From Dendrophyllia cribrosa (Eukaryota; Cnidaria; Anthozoa; Scleractinia; Dendrophylliidae), in assembly GCA_024195265.1 (NCBI GenBank), contig JAJLRJ010000007.1, positions 12,246,828 through 12,310,827 of the forward strand: a stretch of DNA of 64,000 nt, written 5' to 3'. Shown piece by piece: positions 1-10,153 of this stretch; position 1 is the stretch's first letter, and each line of letters opens with the position of its first letter. Made by a program: the position numbers and the translations under genes. The notes beneath the pieces are model-generated. The model saw only the letters and a program-made list of their open reading frames with translations. It ran no database searches and was not told where the DNA came from.

Positions 1-187
1 ATGTAGCCGGCGCTAAGGGGGGGAAAACGCGTGCGGGCAAGTCACGATTGGTTTTGGTTTTACTTCTAATTGGTTGAGAAAGTGGCGCGAGATTTTTTTA
101 GCCAATCACAAAGCGTTGAATCGCTCGATTACTTTCGACTCGATTGAAAACTGCTCTGTAGTTACTAAGTTTGTTATCTTTTCACAG

Positions 188-766
188 GGCTTTCTCTTTG
201 ACGAAAAGGAAAGAAACTGTTTCCCTAAGATTCCATCTCACATAGAGGAGAAGTCCTCGGTATCTTCAAATGACTCCAGCCCAGTGGACACGAGGCAACA
301 AAGACCAAATGTTAGAAATTCCAACGGACCGATGAACGGACCCGGAGGAAGAATAAGACCAACAAGTTTGAATCTTCCTAATCATTTGGGTGTAAAAAAT
401 GAGACGTCAAAAACTGAAAAGCCATTTCGAGAATGTAATTTAAAGCCTTGCGCTGCTGAACAAGCTAAACCAAGACATGCTGTTGGCAGCAGAGGAACTG
501 AAAATTCGTTTGATTGTGAATATGTCCTTAGTGCCTTACAAAGGGAAGAGGCTTGTTTGCCAAGAGCATCTGAGCTAGAAACGGAACAATGCGACAGGCC
601 TGTGTGTAAAGACTGTTGCAAATCTATCAGCGCTATGGAAAACAAACTGGACAGTTTGTCGACTTGTTTAGAAAGGCTTGAAACCAAATTTTCTGCAGAT
701 GTCGAAGCGATCTTTGCCCTTTTGAGGACTCGTAGAGGGCAAAAAGACTTCCATACACAAGTGTAA
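188..766 (+). CDS. Terminal exon of an unidentified protein with a C-terminal coiled coil
   Basis: An open frame runs to a TAA at 764-766. A pyrimidine-rich acceptor (ttatcttttcacag) ends at 187, so the coding exon probably starts in phase 0 at 188; upstream exons lie outside the window. The roughly 190 encoded residues are polar and Ser/Pro/Asn-rich for the first two thirds. They end in a Cys-rich turn (CKDCC) followed by a heptad-like stretch (MENKLDSLSTCLERLETKF) and a hydrophobic AIFALL segment. This layout, a disordered tail plus a short terminal coiled coil, resembles tetramerising tails of some voltage-gated channels (for example the KCNH group), but that is only an analogy. I do not recognise the family. 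The reading frame, acceptor and coiled coil make a real exon likely. Confidence 0.45.
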   Translation, partial: GFLFDEKERNCFPKIPSHIEEKSSVSSNDSSPVDTRQQRPNVRNSNGPMNGPGGRIRPTSLNLPNHLGVKNETSKTEKPFRECNLKPCAAEQAKPRHAVGSRGTENSFDCEYVLSALQREEACLPRASELETEQCDRPVCKDCCKSISAMENKLDSLSTCLERLETKFSADVEAIFALLRTRRGQKDFHTQV

Positions 767-1854
767 AGTCAAACTTTTGACTGGATCAAAGGAAATTAAT
801 AACTTACTTTGTAATTCAATAAGGAATATCGATTTTGTTGCCCCAAAGCAGAGGCATTAAATTTGCTGGACAAAACATATTGGAAACGTGGTATATATCA
901 TAGAACTTCTGTAAACTTCTCAGGTTTTTCTTAAAATGGCCATAGTTGCAACACTGCATTTTTGGTAATTATTTTTAGCACTGAGCAAAACCAATTGACC
1001 GCATGTGATCTGCACGTGACTACGTCGATTTCGCGCTGACAGGACAGGTTCTCATTGACTACACAAGAAAATACTCAGTCCCGTTCTAATCGGCTCGATG
1101 GGTGACGTCACATCCTATTACGCGCCGAGAGCGACCGGGAACGAATCTGGAAAAAACTGAATTTGCTGGACTCTTCATTATAATTGTTTTTTTATCAGTG
1201 TACATGGTGTATATATACTGGCCAATTTTTGTACCCTTTCAGAGGCCCTTTCAGATTTTATAGAAAATCCGGCTTCAATTGAATGTGAACTATATGAATG
1301 CATTATTTTAACCAATCTAAATTCGGATTTCGGGTTCGAAAATTTCAAGAGTAATGCAATGGAATTTCGCCCTTTGTTCTCGAAGTAGTAAAGCAAAAAA
1401 CAAAATAGAAAAATTCCGACGTTTCGGCGAAATTTCCTCAATTTTTTTAAGCGAAATTTAGGAAATTTTTGCTGAAAGTCCCGAATTTCATTACATTCCT
1501 CAAATTGCTTCTGCACAGCATTTTAGGGACAAAGTAATCTTAGATTGCAATCCGAACAATCCGCATACCTGGAGGCGGATCTGTTCGCGTTGTGTCAATC
1601 TGTTTCAAGTTTTCAGCGGTCAGCATCTACCCTATTAACGGGGAGGCCGGTTTATTAAGGTTGGACCCAAGTTAATCAAATGATTGAGCTGTACTACTGG
1701 ACACAAAAAGTGACCGTAATAATATGTTGGCCATTTTGACGAGTTGTCTGTACAGCGAGGTTCCACTTTAACCGTTTTGGATCCTTTCGCTGCTACTATA
1801 CAGACCAAAATCAAAATCCTATGAAGAATACCAAATTTAGTTTTATATAATATT
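767..1854. other. Intergenic / 3' flanking sequence, no gene seen
   Basis: AT-rich sequence after the stop at 766, partly 3' untranslated region. A GC-richer patch near 1075-1145 contains a perfect CRE-like octamer (tgacgtca) and could be a promoter, but no open frame follows it. Confidence 0.4.
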
Positions 1855-3822
1855 GAAAAACAAACAATACCACAGGAAAGTACTGCTCAGTAGCTTTCAT
1901 TTGAATGGTCATACTTTAGGATTTCATCCACAGACTCAAAAGTAAGAACCACCTTGTACAGCATAATAAACAGTACCACAGGAAAGTACTGCTCAAAAGC
2001 TTTCATTTGAATGGTCACACTTAGAAATTTAATACACAGACTCAAAAGTTAGAACCACCTCGTACAGCATAATAAACAGTACCACAGGAAAGTACTGCTC
2101 AGCAGCTTTCATTTGAATGGTCACACTTTAGGATTTCAACCACAAACTCAAAAGTTAGAACCACTTCGTACATCATAATAAACAGCACCACAGGAAAGAA
2201 CTGCTCAAAAGCTTTCATTCGAATGGTCACACTTTAGGATTTCATCCACAGACTCAAAAGTTAGAACCACCTTGTACAGAATAATAAACAGTGCCACAGG
2301 AAAATACTGCTCGAAAGCCTTCACTTGAATGGTCACACTTAGAAGACGTCTTAGAAATTTAATACACCGACTCAAAAGTTAGAACCACCTCGTACAGCAT
2401 AATAAACAGCACCACAGGAAAGTACTGCTCAAAAGCTTTCATTTGAATGGTCACACTTCAGGATTTCATCCACAGACTCAAAAGTTAGAACTACCTTGTA
2501 CAGCATAACAAATAGAACCATAGGAAAAAACTTCTCAATAGCTTTCATTTAAATGGTAACACTTTAGGATTTCATCCACAAACTCAAACGTTAGAACACC
2601 CTTGTACAGCATAATAAACAGTACCACAGGAAAGTACTGCTCAGCAGCTTTCATTTGAATGGTCACACTTTAGGATTTCAACCACAAACTCAAAAGTTAG
2701 AACCACTTCGTACATCATAATAAACAGCACCACAGGAAAGAACTGCTCAAAAGCTTTCATTTGAATGGTCACACTTCAGGATTTCATCCACAGACTCAAA
2801 AGTTAGAACTACCTTGTACAGCATAACAAATAGAACCATAGGAAAAAACTTCTCAATAGCTTTCATTTGAATGGTCACACTTAGAAATTTAATACACAGA
2901 CTCAAAAGTTAGAACCACCTCGTACAGCATAATAAACAGTACCACAGGAAAGTACTGCTCAGCAGCTTTCATTTGAATGGTCACACTTTAGGATTTCAAC
3001 CACAAACTCAAAAGTTAGAACCACTTCGTACATCATAATAAACAGCACCACAGGAAAGAACTGCTCAAAAGCTTTCATTCGAATGGTCACACTTTAGGAT
3101 TTCATCCACAGACTCAAAAGTTAGAACCACCTTGTACAGAATAATAAACAGTGCCACAGGAAAATACTGCTCGAAAGCCTTCACTTGAATGGTCACACTT
3201 AGAAGACGATTTAGAAATTTAATACACCGACTCAAAAGTTAGAACCACCTCGTACAGCATAATAAACAGCACCACAGGAAAGTACTGCTCAAAAGCTTTC
3301 ATTTGAATGGTCACACTTCAGGATTTCATCCACAGACTCAAAAGTTAGAACTACCTTGTACAGCATAACAAATAGAACCATAGGAAAAAACTTCTCAATA
3401 GCTTTCATTTAAATGGTAACACTTTAGGATTTCATCCACAAACTCAAACGTTAGAACACCCTTGTACAGCATAATAAACAGTACCACAGGAAAGTACTGC
3501 TCAAAAGCTTTCATTTGAATGGACCACAGGAAAGTACTGTTTGAGCAGCTTTCATTTGGATGGTCACACTTTGTGCTTCAAAACCACCTTGTACAGTATA
3601 ATAAACAGTGCTACTTGGTAGCTCTCATTTGAATGGTAATGCTTCAGGATTTTATCCACAGACTCAAAAGTTAGAACCACGTTGTACAGCATAATAAACA
3701 GTACCACAGGAAAGTACTGCTCAGTAGCTTTCATATGAATGGTCGCACTTCAGGATTTTATCCACCGGCTGAAAAATTAGAATCACCTTGTACAGCATAA
3801 TAAACAGCACTACTGGAAAGTA
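1855..3822. repeat. Satellite array, 106-bp unit, with an 860-bp higher-order repeat
   Basis: The landmark ccacagg recurs at 1870, 1976, 2082, 2188, 2294, 2412, 2518, 2624, 2730, 2836, 2942, 3048, 3154, 3272, 3378 and 3484. The spacing is 106 bp except for two 118-bp units carrying an extra ~12-bp block (agaagacg...). Those two long units are 860 bp apart (8 x 106 + 12), and the surrounding units repeat in the same order, so an eight-unit block was duplicated. Units after 3484 are shorter and more diverged. The array is interrupted at 3826 by an inserted element and resumes at 4611. Confidence 0.92.
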
Positions 3823-3825
3823 CTG

Positions 3826-4607
3826 GCCCCGATTGTTAAAAAGGTGGATAGCGCCATCCACCGGATAAATCACTATCCAATGGATAACTATTAACAAAAT
3901 CCTTTGTGTTATCCACTGGATAGTGATTTATCCGGTGGATAGCACTATCCACCGGATAAATCACTATCCAATGGATAACTATTAACAAAATCCTTTGTGT
4001 TATCCACTGCATAGTGATTTATCCGGTGGATAGCGCTATCCACCGGATAAATCACTATCCAATGGATAACTATTAACAAAATCCTTTGTGTTATCCACTG
4101 CATAGTGATTTATCCGGTGGATAGCGCTATCCACCGGATAAATCACTATCCAATGGATAACTATTAACAAAATCCATTGTGTTATCCACTGCATAGTGAT
4201 TTATCCGGTGGATAGCGCTATCCACCGGATAAATCACTATCCAATGGATAACTATTAACAAAATCCTTTGTGTTATCCACTGCATAGTGATTTATCCGGT
4301 GGATAGCGCTATCCACCGGATAAATCACTATCCAATGGATAACTATTAACAAAATCCATTGTGTTATCCACTGCATAGTGATTTATCCGGTGGATAGTGC
4401 TATCCACCGGATAAATCACTATCCAATGGATAACTATTAACAAAATCCTTTGTGTTATCCACTGCATAGTGATTTATCCGGTGGATAGCGCTATCCACCG
4501 GATAAATCACTATCCAATGGATAACTATTAACAAAATCCTTTGTGTTATCCACTGCATAGTGATTTATCCGGTGGATAGCGCTGTCCACCTTTTGAACAA
4601 CCGGGGC
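3826..4607. mobile_element. Inverted-repeat element containing eight 91-bp tandem units
   Basis: The termini are inverted: GCCCCGATTGTTAAAAAGG at the left and the complement of GCCCCGGTTGTTCAAAAGG at the right. CTG flanks both sides (3823-3825 and 4608-4610), and the satellite unit continues across the element, which supports a 3-bp target duplication. The interior is eight units of exactly 91 bp, with atccacc (gtccacc at the end) at 3856, 3947, 4038, 4129, 4220, 4311, 4402, 4493 and 4584. Each unit is itself palindromic (gataaatcactatcca against its complement). There is no coding capacity. The 3-bp duplication would suit a PIF/Harbinger- or CACTA-type mobiliser; the superfamily is inference. 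Confidence 0.85.
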
Positions 4608-4610
4608 CTG

Positions 4611-4785
4611 GTCAAAAGCTTTCATTTGAATTGTCACACTGTTGGACTAAAAAATTTGAACCACCTTGTTCGACATAATAGACAGCCCCACAGGAAGCTA
4701 TAGGAAAGTACTGCTTAATGGCTTTCATTTGGATGGTCACACTGTTGGACTCAAATATTAGAACCACATTATAAAAGGACTCAAT
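4611..4785. repeat. Continuation of the 106-bp satellite beyond the insertion
   Basis: Diverged copies of the unit (caaaagctttcatttgaa..., gaaccaccttgtt...) resume directly after the inserted element. The distal end degrades near 4785. The following 300 bp to the tRNA-like gene hold nothing I can identify. Confidence 0.75.
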
Positions 4786-5086
4786 CGTGACTGGCAGCCA
4801 ACCCGCGTTAAAATACATAAGATAAACTAAGAACATAGATTTGCACGTGAATGCCAATGCCCCTTGGACTTAATCATACATTGTAAATAGTTTATTCCAA
4901 TAAAATCTTTGGTCGATTAATGAAGCATGTAAACAGTGTTTTAAGTTACCCGCTTAAATTAGCATTCATTTTTCTTATCACGGTACCCTTTTTCTCTGGG
5001 AAGAGTGTTTTGGTAATACTGTTAGTTTAGTCGATAAGCGTTAGAACTATGAAGATTAGAACTCACAATTGACCATCTATCCACGT

Positions 5087-5158
5087 GGCTTGATAGCTCA
5101 GTGGATAGAGCATTGCACCGGTATCGCAAGGTCATGGGTTCGAATCCCGTTCAAGTCT
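5087..5158 (+). tRNA. tRNA-like gene, anticodon position reads GGT (Thr), possibly SINE-derived
   Basis: The sequence folds as a cloverleaf: a 7-bp acceptor GGCTTGA/TCAAGTC with one G-U pair, D stem GCTC/GAGC, anticodon arm TTGCA-ccggtat-CGCAA, and T stem ATGGG/CCCGT around TTCGAAT. The A box (TAGCTCAGTGG) and B box (GGTTCGAATCC) match pol III consensus, and an eight-T run at 5162-5169 can terminate transcription. Oddities: position 33 is C instead of the near-universal U, the closing anticodon-stem pair is A-C, and eukaryotes rarely use a GGT threonine anticodon. These point to a tRNA-derived SINE head or pseudogene more than a working tRNA. Confidence 0.6.
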
Positions 5159-5355
5159 GAATTTTTTTTCAGGTTGCTAGAGCTCACTGCGAGGATCATA
5201 AATTTCACTCAAAGATTAGAACTGCAACACCAGTTAAACTTAAGTAATAAACTTTCATGAAGGGTACGTTTTCACTCGACTCTTTTCCCAAATCAAAATT
5301 GGTAAAAAATAACCAAATTTCGTTTGATAGAATACTGAAAAACAAACGATACATT

Positions 5356-5865
5356 ATTGCGCCTTTCAATCACACGCGAACTCTGAAGTTTAAAGCCCAA
5401 ACAAGGTTTTATACGTTTTACGCTGCCGTCAATCGTATTATGGCGACAGACATTGGACCGCCCGAAAACAGAAAGTAACAAAATGGTGGTGACTAGAATG
5501 GATACTCCAAAATCAGGTTGGACCACCTCGGACGCCTTATTGAGACTTATATAACGGAGTAACTGGTTAGCTTGCACTTGAGGTTATGTAGTTAAATTTA
5601 GGCTTAAACAGCCCGAGAAGCTAGGTGGTACTCTGGTACGGTAGGCTATGAAAGCCTAACCCTTGCGGAGGTCACGGGTTTAATGCTGAGTGGGGATTTT
5701 AGATTTTCTTTTTTACACTTAAAAATTTATCGACATTACGTTATGTAATTCTCAATAAGTGTCCGAGGTGGTCCAACCTGATTTTGGAGTATCCATTCTA
5801 GTCACAACCGTAACAAAATGGATCGAAATCCTCCAATCACAACCACAAACATAACCTTTTGACCA
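5356..5865. mobile_element. MITE fragment related to 30994-31289, interrupted by a second element
   Basis: The left part (attattgcgcctttcaat ... gttttacgctgccgtcaat) parallels the MITE at 30994. The right part after 5810 (aacaaaatggatcgaaat...) matches the complement of the same MITE near 31170. The two halves are separated by the 325-bp element at 5485-5809. Confidence 0.6.
5485..5809. mobile_element. 325-bp MITE with ~75-bp TIRs and a 10-bp target duplication
   Basis: The arms starting GGTGGTGACTAGAATGG at 5485 and the complement ending at 5809 match for about 75 bp. The direct repeat GTAACAAAAT flanks both ends (5475-5484, 5810-5819). A paralogous MITE near 31165 shows the uninterrupted site. 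Long arms with a 9-11-bp duplication are typical of MULE/Mutator-type elements (family knowledge; the assignment is inference). The interior (about 5605-5705) is tRNA-like: an A-box-like agctaggtggta, a perfect 5-bp stem TAGGC/GCCTA with a 7-nt loop, a B-box-like gggtttaatgct and a T-rich run. Confidence 0.8.
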
Positions 5866-5877
5866 TTTTCCGCTGTC

Positions 5878-6072
5878 TCGTCCCCAGTCGTCTCTCTAGG
5901 CAAGACGCGGGAGACGCGCGTGTGGGATAGACGCGGAACGAGAGAAACGCGACCAAAGGGGGTGATGGGAAGGAAGAAAAGGAAAGGGTCTCCCCTCTTT
6001 CCTCCTTCCCATCACCCCTTGCGCTCCCCTCGGCCGCGCTTCTCTCGTTAATTGTGAGACGACTGGGGACGA
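5878..6072. repeat. Hairpin (palindromic) element
   Basis: ctcgtccccagtcgtctc at 5878 is matched by its complement ending at 6072. An inner palindrome is built on ggtgatgggaagga / tccttcccatcacc. The element is non-coding. Confidence 0.7.
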
Positions 6073-6554
6073 GTCAGCATTTTCCGTAAAGCATTGTTTT
6101 TCCTGAGTGAAAATCAAAGGCTCCTGTGAGCCAACCCGTAAAAAAGAAATGGTAACGCGTAACGCAATATTGCGGTAAGCTTATGTTTTTATACTGACAC
6201 GGTTCTATGTTTTTTTTTTTAATTAAACGTAACGACTTTCAAGAAGAAAGTTTGAAGAACGCAAAAAAAAGACCGGTTCACGGCGAAATGTGAACTCGAG
6301 CCTTCTGTCTGACTGCTGTCTGATGATTGTATTACTCAAGTTAGAGTCGCATTACACAACTCAAAGTTTGACTCTGGTGGAATTATCGTTTGTACCTAAA
6401 GAAATTAAGATAATTTCCAGCGTCTTGTTGTCTTTAACAAGCTACTCAATACAAGCTTTGAAAGCTAAATAGAGACATAACTAAAAGTTGTCGAAGGCGG
6501 TAAGGCCCTCACTGAAGAAAAACTACGGATATATATGCAGTCGAACAAACAATG
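6073..6554. other. Spacer, no gene seen
   Basis: AT-rich with a 10-T run. The only open frames are short and unremarkable. Confidence 0.35.
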
Positions 6555-6637
6555 GAAAACACGGTGCCCCAGGGTATGTGGAAAATACGGGGTGTGTGGA
6601 GAACACGGGGTCTGTGGAGAACACGGGGTCTGTACAG
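6555..6637. repeat. Short minisatellite (gtggagaacacggggtct type)
   Basis: Four to five imperfect copies of a roughly 18-bp unit abut the left end of the element at 6638. Confidence 0.65.
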
Positions 6638-7624
6638 CCCCCGAAATGATCCCGACCCCGAAATGATCCCCGACCCCGAAATGATCCCCAAATAGACCCC
6701 GAAATGATCCCCATTTTTTTCACACTGACCCCGAAATGATCCCCAGGTAATTTTTGGAATGGAATGGCCTTCCATCCAGAAAAGCTGGAATGAATAAAAT
6801 AAAGGCAGTTAAGGAAATTTTTATTCTCATTATATGCAGTATTCACTTATTTATTCATTTTGGACAATTCTTAAAATGAATAATTATAACGCATTTTTTA
6901 ACGATTTTTCAAGAAACTATATCAGGCATTTCTTATTTTTGTGAGTGTAGCGTTTTCAACTGTAACTAATAACAAATACAAACTGATCCGCTTCTTATAG
7001 CAGACCAGCATGATTAAAAAGAGGAAACAAACATGATCGAATGTGAACATCAACAACCATATATATTATTTCATTAACGAGAAGTACAACACAATTATAT
7101 GATCAAAAACTTAAATGGTAACAATACAGCTACATGTAGTCTATCAAAACAATACGAAAGAATCGTTATTAAGTTTAATACTGAATGCGTGTTTGTAGCG
7201 GTCAAATTTATGGTGTAGCTTCCTGTATGTCACCGATGGGGATGCTCCTTGTAATGTTTACAGTTTCAAACTAACCTCTGCGTCCTAACGCACACATGAA
7301 TTCGTATCCGGCAGCTTGTCTTCATTTCCAGAGATTACGCTTTTTAAAAAGCAAAATAGAAGGACAGTTGACAACCACGCGGTTCGCGACATCTCACTGA
7401 TCTTCTGGTCAGAAGTAGCGGATGAAACAGAAGACTGGGACGAGACATTGAAGTTTCCTCAACTGCCTTTATTTTATTCATTCCAGCTTTCCCTGGATGG
7501 AAGGCCATTCCATTCCAAAAATTACTTGGGGATCATTTCGGGGTCAGTGTGAAAAAAATGGGGATCATTTCGGGGTCGGGATCATTTCGGGGTCGATTTG
7601 GGGATCATTTCGGGATCGGGGATC
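6638..7624. mobile_element. Non-autonomous TIR element with subterminal 17-mer repeats
   Basis: Arms of about 180 bp (6638-6819 and 7450-7624) are inverted copies. Each arm carries four to five copies of a motif of the form accccgaaatgatcccc close to its end, then a shared segment (tttttggaatggaatggcc). Repeated subterminal motifs are usually transposase-binding sites (family knowledge). The interior is AT-rich with no recognisable transposase. Confidence 0.75.
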
Positions 7625-8222
7625 AAATAAAAATTGAAGGAATGAAGCTCCTTTTGAACCACTCTTTTAAATACTAAGAATATTACTTACATCTGCTGGA
7701 ATGAGAAGCTTTAGTACATCCTCAGCATTTTGTTTATTAGGTTTTCTTCAGGGTTTGCTGGTGCCGTGGGTGGACACAACACAGCGACTACAAAGATATT
7801 GTCGTCCGTACAGGGCCGTAGCACGGTAAAAATTATTAGGAGGGCCCATCACAAGCGCCGAAGGCGGGAGTTTCTAGGAGCAGTCCGGAATTTTTTGAAA
7901 TCTGAAATAGCATTTCCAACCTTCTGAGAGTAGTTTCCAGCAAGCTAAAACGGCGTGGACTGACCAAAAAAATATGTTGTGGCCTAACCACAGGGCATTT
8001 GAGGGGCTGTAGACTTTCTAGTCGATTCTAGGCTTTCACCCAAATTTATAACGAATTGTTGCATGGGTGCTCAGCTAGAATGTCGTTTTCTGGTTTGTGT
8101 TAGTGATGTATTTGATGATATGTGTACCTAGAAACCTTTTATTGGACCACTGGTTATATTATGTTAATAAAAGCTTTTATAGCTCAATAGTTATAATTAT
8201 GTATTGAAAGACAAGTTTTCGT
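7625..8222. other. Spacer, no gene seen
   Basis: The only structure noted is a GC-richer stretch near 7800-7900 (gggcccatcacaagcgccg), which looks like degraded repeat DNA. Confidence 0.3.
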
Positions 8223-8398
8223 ATATACCCAATTCAATAAAGGTTGCTTTGGTGATTGGTAATTGGGAAGCTATTGTTTGGCGGTCACTCAAGCAAAGCA
8301 TTGCATTGTGTTCCGAATGCCCAAATGCCAATGCCCAAATGCCAATGCCCAATTACCAATGACCAATTGCCAAAGCAACCTTTATTGAATTAGGTATA
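8223..8398. mobile_element. Small palindromic MITE
   Basis: aattcaataaaggttgcttt near 8231 and its complement near 8376-8392 form arms of about 38 bp around a region with repeats of the form gcccaaatgccaat. The ends lie within tatacc / ggtata. Confidence 0.7.
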
Positions 8399-9069
8399 TG
8401 TGTAAAGCACTGTTTCTCTCAGTTGAGCTAGCACTTTGATGTTTTTCCAACAATTATAGATAGTTCTGATAAAAATTTGTAACAACAACAACTAAATTAC
8501 AGTAAATCAGGCTTCCTTACAATACAAGTTATTAGTTAACAAATTATTATATAATGTTATGAACCTACTACGTAGACCCCACGGACACTAACAATTCTTT
8601 GCCTAACTGGATCACAGTTTGAGTTGACTTCGACAGAAAAGACAACTTTTAAAATTATTCCCTCCCCATGCTAATTGGCTCTGTCATATGTTTCAATATT
8701 TGCTAAACTCAATACTCAGTCACCAAACTCAATTAGCAGTCACCAAATTTAATTCACAGGTGCTAAACTCAATTTGCATTTGCTTAATTCAATTTGCATT
8801 CACTAAATTCTATTCATAGTTGCTAAATTCTATTTTTTTTTCTTGCTAAATAATTCATTCTGGATAAAATTCATTCGCTCTCGCTAAATTCAATTCGCCA
8901 TTGCTAAAGTCTTCACTGTTGTCAACATTTTCATTCGCTGTCATAAATGGTCTATTCAATGCGCTTTAAAATAACCCTACCCTGGTCAGACTGCCACGGG
9001 AAAGTTTGTCTTACTTCCAGAACCCAGGCCATTTACCTGTAACATGCATAGGTAATTCAATCATGTATC

Positions 9070-9208
9070 TGTTGTGGTGCAATTTTGTCCTTGGTGCAAA
9101 TTTTATTTTCCTTTGTTTTTGGGTATGGAAATGTATGATAATGTATGATGATGAGTTTTGAACAAAGGAAAATAAAATTTGCACCAAGGACAAAATTGCA
9201 CCACAACA
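9070..9208. mobile_element. Palindromic TGTTG...CAACA MITE, copy A
   Basis: A 139-bp element. Its arms (from TGTTGTGGTGCAATTTTGTC and its complement) pair for about 48 bp around a 40-bp AT-rich loop. TATC flanks both sides (9066-9069, 9209-9212), a 4-bp target duplication. TGTNR termini with 4-bp duplications are described for Ginger-type DNA transposons; that assignment is inference. Related copies lie at 9333 and 13351. The loop of this copy is in the opposite orientation to theirs. Confidence 0.82.
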
Positions 9209-9294
9209 TATCCCTTATTAAAATGTACTTAACTTATAGTGTCCCTATATACCCTGCATAGCCTTGTGTACCCTGTATACCCTCGTGTATACCA

Positions 9295-9586
9295 GGGGCG
9301 TAGCTACCTGTACGCAAGTACGCACATGTGTATGTTGTAGTTCAATTTTATCCTTGGTTCAATTTTGATTTTTCTTTGTTTTATATTCATTACCATATAT
9401 TAGCATAGAAAAGAACAATGGAAAATCAAAATTGAACCAAGGATAAAATTGAACTACAACATGTACCTGAAAAAGTCGAAAAAAAAAAAGAAAGATTTGG
9501 GACTTAATTAAGGGGTGGGGGAGGAGATAAGGGAAGTGTTTAAAAATTGATTGTGCGTACCTCTGAAAAATTCCTGGCTACGCCCC
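9295..9586. mobile_element. GGGGCGTAGC-terminated element, copy 1 (interrupted)
   Basis: Starts ggggcgtagctacctgtacg and ends ggctacgcccc. The central part (gtacctgaaaaagtcga, then an A-rich run and gggtgggggagg) is shared with the uninterrupted copy at 49088-49241. It is interrupted by the palindromic MITE at 9333-9461. Confidence 0.75.
9333..9461. mobile_element. Palindromic TGTTG...CAACA MITE, copy B
   Basis: A 129-bp hairpin with target duplication TGTA (9329-9332, 9462-9465). The related element near 49115 reads cacatgcgtacctg without the insertion, which proves both the insertion and its boundaries. Arm sequence differs from copies A and C, but the two arms still match each other. Confidence 0.88.
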
Positions 9587-9676
9587 ATGTATACAAGGGT
9601 ATACAGCGCCTGATAATTGAGTTTGGTGACTGCAAATTGAGTTTTAAGCGACTGCAAATTTAGCGAATATTAAAAC

Positions 9677-10153
9677 ATAATGGACGAGTACCATACAAAG
9701 AGGAATTGAACCTTCTCAAACTCATTAATAATTCATTAAGTTTAAACAAAGAAAATCATAAGCATGATGCATAAATTGGCATAAATTTTGGCGATATTAT
9801 TTCTTCGTTTTTTCCGTATTGTAATGATCAGTTTGAGAAGCTTGCCTTGTTTTTTCAACCCACTTCTTGGAAAATCCTAATAAAACACTCTTTGTCGTGT
9901 TTGATATATTACATCAACCTTCCAAACTCAAGTCTCACGTGGCACATGTATTTGGACCACTGCACTTCTGCATCATATATTTTAGCATAGAAAATGGGAC
10001 AAGTATTTATATTAACAGAAGCAAACACCAGAGGGAGTTTGGAAAAAATTGAAAGCCTATAGTTTCATAAGCTTGCAGGGCAGCAGGTAGCAATATTATT
10101 ATCAGGTCATACTCCACCAATAATTAGCTGCTTAAGATACAATATATGAAGAA
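9677..10153. other. Spacer / 3' flank of the Mab-21-like gene
   Basis: AT-rich. No gene seen. The part nearest 10153 is expected to include the 3' untranslated region of the minus-strand gene. Confidence 0.4.

Larger units (their letters stand above)
8692..9676. mobile_element. Probable TIR element with degenerate ~20-bp subterminal repeats
   Basis: The left end, gttt(c)aatatttgctaaa at about 8692, and the complement near 9660-9676 share repeats of the form agtcaccaaactcaatt. On the left these continue as a degenerate array of gctaaattcaatt-type units to about 8945. Two palindromic MITEs and a GGGGCGTAGC-type element lie inside. The boundaries are approximate. Confidence 0.45.

Noticed and set aside
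1855..4785. CRISPR-like array
   Set aside because: Units are contiguous 106-bp and 91-bp satellites without unique spacers, in a eukaryotic context.
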